Source: Liolophura sinensis (Eukaryota > Mollusca > Polyplacophora > Chitonida > Chitonidae). From it: a DNA stretch of 60,000 bases. Positions within the stretch are counted from its first letter, which is position 1; each line of letters begins with the position of its first letter. Positions 31,411 to 43,900 of the stretch are shown one piece after another. The position numbers and the translations under genes were made by a program. Under the pieces are notes generated by a model, which was not told where the DNA came from, did no database searches, and saw nothing but the letters and a program-made list of their open reading frames with translations. The stretch is taken from NCBI RefSeq assembly GCF_032854445.1, contig NC_088295.1:5336501-5396500 (forward strand). Reading direction: 5' to 3'.

Positions 31411-34020
31411 ATATATTTGGTGTTGGGAAAAGTGGTGTAGGTGATGTTGGGAGAACTGGTATAGGTGTTGTTGGGAGAACTGGTGTAGGTGTTGTTGGGA
31501 GAACTGGTGTAGGTGGTGTTGGGAAAACTGGTATAGGTGTTTTTCGGAGAAATGGTATAGGTATTGTTTGGAGAACCGATATAGGTGTTGTTTGGAAAAC
31601 CGATATAGGTGGTGTTGGGAGAACTGGTAAAGGTGGTGTTGGGAGAATCTGTATAGGTTGTGTTTGGAGAACCGGTGTAGATGTTGTTGAGAGAACCGGT
31701 ATAGGTGTTGTTGAGAGAACTGGTATAGTTGTTGTTGGGAGAACTGGTATAGGTATTGTTGGGAGAACTGGTATAGGTGGTGTTGGGTGTGTCTGGTAAA
31801 GGTGGTGTTGAGAGGGTCTGGTTTAGCTGAGTGTTGAGAGGTGTTGAGAGGGTCTGGTTTAGCTGGTGTTCAGAAGGTCTGGTATAGGTGGTGTTGTGTG
31901 GGTTCGGTATAGGTGGTGATGTGTGGGTCTGGTATAGGTGGTGTTGTGTGTGCCTGGTATGGGTGGTGTTAGGAGAACTGGTATAGGTGGTGTTGGGAAA
32001 AGTGGTATAGGTGGTGTTGAGAGGGTCTGGTATTGGTGGTGTTGTGTGGGTCTGGTATTGGTGGGGTTGTGTGGGTCTTGTATGGATGGTGTTGTGTGGG
32101 TCTGGGATAGGTGGTGTTGTGTGGGTCTGATATAGGTGATGTTGAGAGGGTTTGGTATAGCTGGGGTTGGATGGGTCTGGTAAGGGAGGTGTTGGGTGTG
32201 TCTGGTATAGGTGGTGTTACGAGAACTGGTATAGGTGGTGTTGAGAGAACTGGTATAGGTGGTGTTGAGAGGGTCTGGTATAGGTGGTGTTAAGAAGGTC
32301 TGGTATAGGTGGTGATGTGTGGGTTCGGTATAGGTGGTGATGTGTGGGTCTGGTATAGGTGGTGTTTTGTGTGCCTGGTATGGGTGGTGTTACGAGAACT
32401 GGTATAGGTGGTGTTGAGAGAACTAGTATAGGTGGTGTTGAGAGGGGTCTGGTATAGGTGGTGTTAAGAAGGTCTGGTATAGGTGGTGTTGTGTGGGTCT
32501 GGTATAGGTGGTGATGTGTGGGTCTGGTATAGGTGATGTTTGATGGGTCTGTGATAGGTGGTGTTGTGTGGGTCTGATATAGGCGGTGTTGTGTGGGTCT
32601 GGTATAGGTGGTGTTTAGAGGGTCAGGTATAGGTGGTGTTGGATGGCTCTGGAATAGGTGGTGCTGTGTGGGTCTGATATGGGCGGTGTTGAGATGGTCT
32701 GGTACAGGTGGTGTTGAATGGGTTTGGTAAGGGTGATGTTGGAAGAGTCTGGTAAAGGCGGTGTTGGGTGTCTGGTATAGGAGTTGTTTGGGTCAGGTAT
32801 AGGTGGTGTTGGGTGAGTCTGGTATAAGTGGTGTTGGATGGGTCTGGTATAGGTGGTGTTGGGCAGGTGTGGTATGGGTGATGTCGGGAGGGTCTGGTAT
32901 AGGTAGTGTTGGGTAGGTCTTGTATAGGTAGTGTTGAGTAGGTCTGGTATAGGTGGTGTTGGTTAGGTCAGGTATAGGTAGTGTTGGGTGAGTCTGGTAT
33001 AAGTAGTGTTGTGTAGGTCTGGTATAGGTGGTGTTGGGTAGGTCAGGTACAGGTAGTGTTGGGTGGGTCTGGTATAAGTGGTGTTGGATGGGTCTGGTAT
33101 AGGTGGTGTTGGGTAGGTGTGGTATGGGTGATGTCGGGAGGGTCTGGTATAGGTAGTGTTGGGTAGGTCTTGTATGGGTAGTGTTGAGTAGGTCTGGTAT
33201 AGGTGGTGTCGGGAGGGTCAGGTATAGGTGGTGTTGGGAGGATCTGGTATAGGTGGTGTTAAATGGGTTTGGTAAAGGCGGTGTTGGGTGTCGGGTACAG
33301 GAGTTGTTTGGTGAATATGGATGGGTCAGGTATAGGTGGTATTGGGTGAGTCTGGTAGTGTTGTGTAGGTCTGGTATAGGTAGTGTTGGGTGGGTCTGGT
33401 ATAGGTGGTGTCGGGAGGGTCAGGTATAGGTGGTGTTGGGTGGGTCTGGTATAGGTGGTGTTGGGTAGGTGTGGTATGGGTGATGTCGGGAGGGTCTGGT
33501 ATAGGTAGTGTTGGGTAGGTCTTGTATGGGTAGTGTTGAGTAGGTCTGGTATAGGTGGTGTCGGGAGGGTCAGGTATAGGTGGTGTTGGGAGGGTCTGGT
33601 ATAGGTGGTGTTAAATGGGTTTGGTAAAGGCGGTGTTGGGTGTCGGGTATAGGAGTTGTTTGGTGAATATGGATGGGTCAGGTATAGGTGGTGTTGGGTG
33701 AGTCTGGTAGTGTTGTGTAGGTCTGGTATAGGTAGTGTTGGGTGGGTCTGGTATAGGTGGTGTCGGGAGGGTCAGGTATAGGTGGTGTTGGGAGGGTCTG
33801 GTATAGGTGATGTGGAGAGGGTTTGGTATAAGTGGTGAAGGGTTTGTCTAACATAGGAGGTGTTGAGTAGGCCTGATATAGGTGGTGTTGAGTGGATCTG
33901 GTATATCTGATGTTGGATAGGTCTGGTATATTTGATGTTGGGTAGGTGTGGTACAGGTGGTGTTGGGTGGGCCTGGCATAAGTGGTGCTGGGTGGGCCTG
34001 ATATAAGTGGTGTTGTGGAT
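31410..34020. repeat. 2.6-kb G/T-rich ~25-bp minisatellite
   Basis: About one hundred copies of 'ggtctggtataggtggtgtt' plus a short G-rich spacer (gggtg, gtgtg or gagag). Almost no C on the plus strand over 2.6 kb. Blocks of about 350 bp (e.g. 33170-33420 and 33530-33770) are duplicated. Units 1A and 1B have only ~130 bp of related repeat at this position. Confidence 0.95.
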
Positions 34021-34039
34021 AGAATCAGTGGATCTTCAG

Positions 34040-34660
34040 CCATTATCGCATACATGGTATTTAACAACATAAATGGCACTGGTTGCGCAGTGTAACCGTC
34101 TATCAGCTTTTTATACAGACCAGCATGTCATGTGTTACATCATAGATGGTGCCTCTTGTAGTATGAGATCCTTACATATTAACGGGAAACACGTAATCGT
34201 CCGTTACTTTTGAATCACAATATGTTCGCTTAAGGTCTGTAATGCTCGTCATTTTCGAACTGTATCTAATATCGATTAACGTGGGGCTAGTGGCCGTAAA
34301 GGCAGCCATGCTCATTACATCTGCATGATGCCTTTATGAACAGTTGCTATCAAAGCGCGACTGAGATACCTTGTTTAATTGTTATTTGACCTGGAACTCA
34401 TTCACGGACTACGAATTTGAACTTTGATATGGAATTCATGCCTGGAATATCCATTGTCTGACCGGCATCATTGAAAGCTGATGACCGCTTCTCTTGTGTG
34501 TGTTACCGGCTTTATTTCCTATTTGTATAATTTCTTACATACCTTTGTCTTTGGGAGCTAGTGTTAAACGTTGTTTTGGAAATGGATCTTGCGATTATCG
34601 ACTTGGAACGCCCTTTACGGACTGCAAATGGTATACAAATGTCGGACATGACCCTTATAT
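34040..34660. other. ~620-bp segment upstream of the unit 2 gene only
   Basis: Unit 1 joins 'cagccatta' directly to 'agatatgggcacagg' (4098-4120, 6573-6605). Unit 2 has ~620 bp in between. The segment is unique sequence and its right part carries the candidate exon 8 relic. Confidence 0.75.
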
Positions 34661-34745
34661 TAACATATGGGCGCAGGACATACAGTTAAAGGAGTTACTA
34701 TGTCAACCAAACAGGCCTGGTTTACATGAATTAATGTGCTGATTT
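34555..34745 (+). pseudogene. Possible relic of a fucosidase exon 8
   Basis: The frame reads LGTPFTDCKWYT, then YINIWAQDIQLKELLC and NRPGLHEL. Its spacing parallels the exon 8 pattern of this family ([35 protein letters not shown]) and pseudogene exon 8 (FKWYATNP). Only part of it survives upstream of exons 1A and 1B (IWAQDIQLKE then a stop). If correct, it is the tail of an older fucosidase gene that once lay directly upstream. Identity is low, so chance is possible. Confidence 0.4.
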
Positions 34746-34768
34746 CTGTCTATCTTTTTGTGTGAAAT

Positions 34769-34777
34769 TATATAAAT
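34769..34777 (+). promoter_or_regulatory. Candidate TATA box, unit 2 gene
   Basis: TATATAAAT about 180 bp before the ATG at 34958, at the same position as in both unit 1 copies. Confidence 0.4.
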
Positions 34778-34957
34778 ATGTTAAAGCAATGCCAATTTAT
34801 CTATCTCAACGATAGTTAAGAGTTAAAGGTCGCCTTATTGTTCTTGCAGATTTTATTGACGGTAACTGTACCTATGGCACATGACAGACTACTGATAAAC
34901 TCGATAAGTGATTCATCCTTTATCGCTTCACACCGCTATACAAACCGAGCAGTAAGT

Positions 34958-37900
34958 ATGGCGTGGACGTCTCTGTTGGTGACCTGTGTCTGTCTACTGG
35001 GCATGATCGCCTGGGGCAAGGCGCAGTACCAACCAAACTGGGAGTCCCTCGACAGCAGACCTCTGCCGGACTGGTACGACGACGCTAAGATCGGCATCTT
35101 CATCCACTGGGGTGTATTTTCCGTGCCCAGCGTCGGTTACGGGCCATATGGCAATGTTGCGGCATGGTTTTGGCAGTACTGGAAGGGCTTTAAAAATAAA
35201 AACTACGTGGACTTCATGAACAATAACTATCCTCCTGGCTTCACGTATGCTGACTTCGCACCGTTATTCAAGGCCGAGCTCTTTGACCCAGATGAATGGG
35301 CCGAGTTATTGCAGGCGTCCGGAGCCAGGTAATCAACCTCAGTATTTATAATGACAGACGTCTGGATTGGGATTTTATGGTCTACCATAAAGTAGTAATG
35401 TTGCGAGGTAGATCTGGCCAATTAGAAGGCAACCTGAGCCAGGCGACCAGGCCAATTAGTAATGCCAGGGACCCGGTGCCATGCGACCAAGCCAATTAGT
35501 AATGACAGGGGCTCGGAGCCAGACGACCAGGCCAATCAGAAATGTCAGGTGCCGGGAGCCAGACGATCAGACCAATTAGTAATGACAGGGACCCGGTGCC
35601 AGACGACCAGGCCAATCAGTAATGACAGGGACTTGGAGTTAGACGAATAGGCCAATTAGTAATGCCAGGGGCCGGGAGCCAGACGGCCAGGTCAATAAGT
35701 AATGTCAGGGGCCCGAAGTCAGATGACTAGGCCAATTAGAAATGTCAGGCGCCCGAAGTCAGATGACCAGGTAAATTGGTAATGTCAGGTGCCGGGAGCC
35801 AGACGACCAGGCCAATTAGTAATGACAGGGGCCCGAAATCAAGTGACCAGGTCAAGTAGTAATGAAAGGGACCCGGAGTTAGACGAATAGGCCGATTAGT
35901 AATACCAGGGGCAGGGAGCCAGACGACCAGGTCTATTAGTAATGTCAGGGGGTCGGAGCCAGACGACCAGGCCAATTCGTAATGTCAGAGGCCCGGAGCC
36001 AGGTGATCAGCTTCGTTAGTCATACGGACAGGTCAATTCGTAAAGCTAGATGTCCGGAGTTAGGCAATCTAGCCAACTCATAAGATTAGTCTACATATAT
36101 ATATGTTTATTACGTAGCGTTTTACGCCGTACTCAAGAATATTTCACTTACACCACGGCAGCAAGCATTATGGTGGGAGAAAAGCATGCAACCCGGGAAA
36201 AACCCATGACCATCCACAGGTTGCTGGCAAAACTTCCCACTTACGGCCAGGAAGGAAGCCAGTATGCGACATGAGAGGCTCGTGGATCATTGCGCCACAT
36301 TGGCCCCCACACCCAGCCTATAGTAAGAGAACTACTCATTACCATAAACAATACTGACATGTAGAGCCATGTTATACCGTTTACAGTTGTTGTTTAGCAC
36401 AGGCTGTTTAGCACAGGTTGTTTAGCACAGGTTGTTTAGCACAGGCTGTTTAGCACAGGCTGTTTAGCACAGGTTGTATAGCAAAGCTTGTTTTCCACAG
36501 CTTGTTTAGCACAAGTTGTTTTCCACAAGTTGTTTAGCACAGGTTGTTTAGCACAGGCTGTTTAGCACAGGTTGTTTAGCAAAGCTTGTTTTCCACAGGT
36601 TGTTTAGCACAGGTTGTTTAGCACAGGTTGTTTATCACATGATGTTTAGCATAGGTTGTTTTGCACAGGGTCTTTAGCACAGGTTGTTTAACACAGGTTG
36701 TGTAGCACAGATTGCTTAGCACATATTGTTTTGCACATGTTGTTTAACACAGATTGTTTAGCACAGATTGTTTAGCACAGGCTGTAAGTTGTTTAGCACA
36801 GGTTGTTTTGCACAGGTTGTTTAGCACAGGTTGTATATTGTTTAGTACAGGTTGATTAGCACAGACTGTTTAGCAACGTTTCTTTAGCACAGGTTGTTTA
36901 GCACAGGTTGTTTAGCACAGATTGTTTAGCACAGGTTGTTTAGCACAGATTGTTTAGCACAGGTTGTTTCGCACAGGTAGTTTAGCACAGGCTGTTTGGC
37001 ACTTGACACATGTTTAGCACAGGTTGTTTAGCACAGGTTGTTTAGTACATATTGTTTAGCACAGGTTGTTTATCACAGGTTGTTTAGCACATGTGGTTTA
37101 ACACAGATTGTTTAGCACCGGTTGTTTAGCACAGGTTGTTTACATACGTACATAAGAAAGTGCATTAGTCACAATTAAAACTTCAAAAAGGTTGTACAAC
37201 GTAAACCTAAAAGCCAACTGACTTGAGATGAATGACAGAAAGTACACAATAAGTCAAGTATTCAGGTAGCTCATCAGCCCAACATGTGTGTGTTATAGTT
37301 GTGTACTTAGATGTCTCCATGGTTTTGTAACCGTTGTATCTCAACCATGTCAGAAATGCCTTACTATCCTACATTTCACCGATAATGAACCTTATAAGAT
37401 CGTGTATCCTTGTCAATAACTATCAGTTAACCACGTGGCTCTTGGCCTACAAACTGCGGGACGGAACTGTTATTAGGCTGGGACAGACGCATCATCCACT
37501 CTAGGGCATGAGCTATAGGCTATGCCCGCAGTGTGAAAAATGCAGTGGTTATATCTACTATAAATACTTCAGTTCCTCAAAGTTGTTTTGGTTTCTTTTG
37601 GCAAATTGCTTGTATTGGGGTACACTTTGACGAAGATCGTGTCAAATATAATAGCCTTGCTTAATGGTAACTAGTTAAAACGCGTTACTGATTATTTTTT
37701 CTGGTCAGAAAATAAATTGTTTGACTATACTGCTATAATTTGTCAAACTATTTATTTCTTTGATTTCCAACTCATGTCACTAAAAATAGACAATAATTTT
37801 TTATGACTAATTTTTTGTTGCCTTTTTGTTTCTTTGAATTGCCCGAGTATATACTAGTCTAGTGTAACCAAATGTTGCTTGATAAACTTTTCCTTCTTGC

Positions 37901-40900
37901 CATAAAATTATAAATAGCCATAACTATTTTGTGAAAATTACTTAAAATTTAAAACAGTTGAAATAAAAAAGTATTTATGTTACTAAACTATTTTTTCTTT
38001 GATATATGTGTAAAAACGATGCGCTTAGGGGACTCGTAGTAATGTACAGTCTATATCCATCATTTTTACTCCTTTGTTTGCTGTGTACATTGTACAGAGC
38101 TGAAGCACTTGAGTGTGAATCTCTTACGTCACCGGGCTGTAGGGCTTGGGTATTTCTACGATAAAAATAAATAAAACTTTTCTGAATCAAGGAGCTGATT
38201 AAAGTGTCTCCACAAGAAAGCGTGCGACTGCTAACCGAGAGTCTCGGGTTCAGTCTGGGCCTGGGATTGGGAATCGATGCATTCCCCACTCTCATTCTGT
38301 TGTGAGACCTTTGTGAGACAGCAAGTGGTCGATGGTGTTTTCCACTTGTTTCCCGACGCGATATGGCATGCATCATGTCACACGTAGACAAGTTCTTGAC
38401 AAGTGGCTTGCCCATTAGGTTGATGGATTAACTCGGGAGAGGTTGACTGAAGAAAGTACCGTAAAGTGCTAAGTATATATGCATACCAAGGCCAAGGTTT
38501 TGTTTAACACTGACCCACCACCGGCGCACAATAACTGAAATTTCTTGACTACAGCGCTGATCACCAACAAAATAAACGAAACACAGGCAAACAGTTAAAA
38601 TTAGACTGATTGACATGAAAATGTGAAAGCTGCAAAATGCAAGATACAAAAATCAGTTAGATCTGACCAAGATCGCCTTTACGTGCTACACAGGCTCTTG
38701 GTTTTGATATACATTTTGTGTGCCAGAGAAGTAGGCCGTTCCGATACCTTCTTCCTGTGCATGGCAAGTACGTCGTTGTGATATCGTTTTTGTGTGCCCT
38801 GTAGGCACATCGTTCTGATATCGTATCTGTGTGCCCGGCAAGCATGTCGTTGTGATATAGTGTTTTGTTTGTCCCGTAGGTGCGTTATTGATATTGTTTT
38901 TGTGTGCGCGGCAGGAACGTCATTTTGATATCGTTTTGCGGCCTATAGGTAGGTCGTTCTGGTATAGTTTTTGTGTTCCCGACAGATCTATCGTTTTAAT
39001 ATCGTTTATGTGTTCCCGACAGGTCCGTCGTTTTGATTTCGTTATGTGTTTCCGACAGGTACGTCGTCTTAACGTCCAAACATGCAGAAGGCTTCACGAA
39101 CTGGCAATCAGAAGTGGCTTGGAACTGGAATTCGGTGGATACTGGTCCTCACAGGGACCTTGTCGGTAAGGGACATATGTAAACACAAATATCAGAGTCA
39201 CTGCAATGCCAGGGTTGTTGGATTTTCCTTTTCAAGCTATGGTCGTATTTATTGTCTTTCCCAAATCATTGAAAAACCCATGAAAACCCACGAAATCCAT
39301 TGCGTTACATAGTTTTGAAGAAAAAGTGCTGTTGAAAGCTGACTCACAGACGTGGAATGCCCTATAGGGTCTATAACGGTGGATTATTTAACTAGACTTG
39401 ATTTAAACACACATTGTAAGTGAAATGTTTTCGAGTACGGTGTAAAACACCAATCAAATAAATAAAACACATATTAAGTGTACTATGGTAGAAATGCGTT
39501 TTTTCAGCCAGTATGTACTCCGAACTAAATAACTACGGCCATTCGGTTAACCGTACTGTTACAGCTGACCTGGCGGCGGCAGTCCGCGGTAAGACAGACG
39601 TCCATTTCGGTCTTTACCACTGTCTGTACGAGTGGTTCCACCCTTACTACGTCCAGGACAAGAAAAATAACTTCACTACGAATGATTTTCCTAAAGTAAG
39701 TAATCTGTCTTAAAAATATCCCAGCAATTTACTATAAACATCAGCGTAAATGAAGTAATTTAAAAGAGTGCATAAGCTCAGCAAGCTAACTTCCGACGTT
39801 TGTTCTCCTGTAGCTTTCCTGCGGGAGGCTAGTCAGATACACCTGGCAAGCTGCGGAGATTTTAGCTCAGGGCGTTAGTCAGGTATATCTGGCAAATTGA
39901 GTTCACTTTAGCTCAGGACCTTAGGTGTACCTGGCAAACTAGGGCCACTTTAGCTCAGGCCGCTAGTGAGATACCTGACAAACTGTGGTGACATCACCTG
40001 AGGACGTTAGTCAGGTGTACCTGACAAGCTGTGGTAACATTAGCTCAGGACGTTAGTCACGTATACCTGGCGAGCTGTGATGATTTTAGCTCAGGACGTT
40101 AGTCAGGTGTACCTGGCAATCTGTGGTGACTTAGCTCAGGAATTAAGTCAACTATATCTGACAAACTGAGGTCACTTTAGCTCAGGGCGTTAGTCAGGTA
40201 TACCTGGCAATCTGTGGTGACATTAGCTCAGGTCGTTAGTCAGGTGTATCTGACAATCTGTGGTGACATTAGCTCAGGGCGTTAGTCAGGTGTACCTGAC
40301 AGTTTGTGGTGACTTTAGCTCAGGATGTTAGTCAGGTATACCTGGCAATCTGTGGTGACTTTGCTCAGCACGTTAGTCAGGTATACCTGGCAATCTGTGG
40401 TGACTTTAGCTCGGAACGTTAGTCAGGTATACCTGACAATCTGTGTTGACATTAGCCCAGGACGTTAGTCAGGTATACCTGGCAATCTGTGGTGACATTA
40501 GCTCAGGGCGTTAGTCAGGTGTACCTGACAATCTGTGGTGACATTAGCTCAGGGCGTTAGTCAGGTGTATCTGACAATCTGTGGTGACTTCAGCTCAGGA
40601 CGTTAGTCAGGTATACCTGACAATCTGTGGTGACATTAGCTCAGGACGTTAGTCGGGTATACCTCGCGAGCTGCGATGGCTTTAGTTCAGGAGGCTAGTG
40701 AAGTGTAGAAGCCAACCTGGCCAGTGGTGGGGAGTTATTTCAAACTCCACCACAAACCTATGTCGTCGTATGTATTAAATTGTGTTGGATTCTCCCTATT
40801 TCAGACAAAGGCGATGCCAGAGCTGTATGAAATCGTGAAAGCGTACAAGCCGGATCTGATCTTCTCGGATGGGGACTGGGAGGCTCCGGACACTTACTGG

Positions 40901-43900
40901 AACTCAACAAACTTCTTGGCCTGGCTCTACAATGAGAGGTATGCAACGAATTCTTAAACGAGATGAGCATAACGACAGAGACAAGCGGCTATCACAAACA
41001 AATGACCATGTGTCCTTGATACATTTACACTAGTTTTCAGCGCGATATTAGATGGACCACTGTAAGTCCAGAAAAGCCTCTAATTGGTATCTAAGCCGTG
41101 GGTTCTTCCTGAAGACGTCTATACCTTGGCCTATGAGGTTGCATGTTCAAATCCAGCTTCCGCTGATCCGCCAGTGATTTTGTGAAGGCTAGGAGTTTGG
41201 TTTGATACTTGAAAAGGTGCTGTGATTCTCTCAAGGAACGGATCACTTTCCTCCACCCATATGCTAAACCTGAACACCGTCTCTTATTGTGACATTAAAA
41301 AAACATGGCTAGACAAATAGTTAAATAAATGAACCCAGCATTAACCGGATACATTTCTTCAATTTGCAGCCCTGTCAAAGATTATGTTGTTGTCAACGAC
41401 AGGTGGGGAATGAACTGTTCCTGTACCCACGGAGGCTACTACGACTGCAAGGACCGCTATAACCCAGGTAAGAACATTTCCGTACCCGGTCCTCCTTTGT
41501 TCCTCTCACCACTGTTCCGTAGACACCACGACTGTGTGTAGACTGTTATAACCCAGGTAAGCACATAACATTCCCGTACCCGTTCCTTCCTGGTTCCTTC
41601 AACCATCATGACCCCTGTTCTGTAGGTACTACGACTGTATCTTCACCGTTATAACCCAGGTAAGAACAAGGTAATACTTTTTAAAGCTTTATTCATCAAG
41701 ATTAGACATGAGCAAAGCTGATTGTGTTAATCGTTATTAGCATGTGCAATACAATTTTTGGTGCTGTGCGGAAGGTGGAAGAAAAAAAAACTGAAATGTA
41801 TAGAAAGTACAGCTTGGGGTAGGGCTAATAAATGGTACGACAGGTGGTCAAATAAACCTGTTCTGTACCCGTTCCTCCACCGTCCCTTCCTTCACTGCTC
41901 CAAACGTGTTATGTGCCGGTTCCTCCACTGTACTTTCCTTTACTGCTCCAAACCTGTTCTGTACCCGTTCCTCCACCGTCCCTTCCTTCACCGTCCCTTC
42001 CTTCACTGCTCCAAACCTGTTCGGTACCCGTTCCTCTACCGTGCCTTCCTTCACTGCTCCAAACCTGTTCGGTACCCGTTCCTCTACCGTGCCTTCCTTC
42101 ACTGCTCCAAACCTGTTCTGTACCCGTTCCTCTACCGTGCCTTCCTTCACTGCTCTAAACCTGTCCGGTACCCGTTCCTCTACCGCACCATTCTTCACTG
42201 TCCCAAACCTGTTCTGTACCCGTTCCTCTACCGCACCATTCTTCACTGCTGCAAACCTGTTCTGTACCCGTTCCTCTACCGTGCCTTCCTTCACTGCTCC
42301 AAACCTGTTCTGTACCCGTTCCTCTACCGTCCCCTCCTTCACTACTCCAAACCTGTTCTGTACCCGTTCCTCTACGGTACGTTCTTTCACTGCTCCATCC
42401 GATAATTGACTTAAACGTTGAAGCAACATAAGATATAGGCCTGTTTCTAGTTTGTTTTCGTGTAATTAAAATATTATTTCATTGTCATTGATCCAGTTGT
42501 CCAGCCATTTCATTAAGCTCTGCATCTGCTAACTACTTTCTGTTAGGAAAATCTAGTTTACTAGCTTTACTGACATTTGATTAAGATGTTCTATAACGGA
42601 AGATGCGTCTCAATTGTTCGTGGCCATCCGAAGCCGCGTCGTCCAGATGCAGCTGTGTTCCGACTATGTTTCGGTATCTTCACCAGGTTCCCTACAGAAG
42701 CACAAGTGGGAGAACGCCATGACGATAGACCGCGATTCATGGGGGTACCGCCGGAACGCCGCCCTGGCAGACTACCTGAGTATTGAGGAAATACTGGCCA
42801 CGCTCGCCATGACCGTTAGGTAAACACTGATACACTTAAAAAACATAATCTGTTAAATTTAACCGAAAGTCTGTTGTTTCAGTGATGGTAGGGTGGATTC
42901 TGTCAGTGCGGCAGATCATTCTGTTAAACACATTCTGTTTAAGCCAGCCACTAAAGCGGAATCAATAAATAAAGTAGTATTCCAGAAATACTCTAAAACT
43001 ATTTTTAAAATGCTACACCGCTTAAACAAAAAATAGCAACAATCCTCAGTACCTAGCCACTCGTACGGTGACGACATTTTGCCATGTTATAGCTATCTAG
43101 AGTGATGTCACAAAATCTAACCCCCACCATGGGTATGAAACAATGTGAGAATGAGAAAATACACACAATAACGTCTGATTCCCAACCAAAGAGTATCACC
43201 TCTGTTCCGTGTTCAAATTGCCGATTTGTCTTTTAGTTTGGCGATCAGTCATTGCGATGCTTGTGGGCACAAGCGTCGTGTTTTAGCAGTCCGTCTCGTC
43301 CTCGTCCTGTAAGCATTTGATCCAGGCGACTGTACCGACTTCAGGCAATTTACCGATCATAGCAGGACCTTCTGATTGATAACAGACTCTTTCATTCAGA
43401 TTTTGGGAAGATATTTTCGTACTAAATCGGTCTTTGCTCAGGAAAAATTATGCAAAGTCACGATATTTTTCTTCAAGCAATGATCGAATCTCCCGAAGTG
43501 GTTGTTTTGCCAGCTCACCCTGACAAGTTACTGCAGTATCCTGCACAACATGTACGCATTGTGACACGGGCTGCCGTTCTCAGTTCACTGCTCATAAATG
43601 TGTGGTCTAAAATGCTTCAGTTTAACGCTTAAACTAACTGCAAAAGTCAGTTTGCATCGGTATCTGTCTGTCCGTTATAAGACGCTACACTGACAAACGA
43701 GAGAAAATAGGTTTTTTGATAGCGAATTGTTACGAGACGCTGTCAGCGCTAGTGATTGGCCAAGTTCATAATATGGCTACTCGGAGTGAATTATGTCAGT
43801 GCCATATCCCCAATGCTGAACTTCATCTTCTCGGCTTGCAAAAATTTATACAATTTTTTTACACATTTTTCGTTGGTAACTGCGTCCTGTATAATTTTCT

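Noticed and set aside
34838-34957. Longer N-terminus for the unit 2 fucosidase
   Set aside because: The frame is open only in unit 2. Both unit 1 copies have a TAA there, and the shared ATG starts a normal signal peptide.
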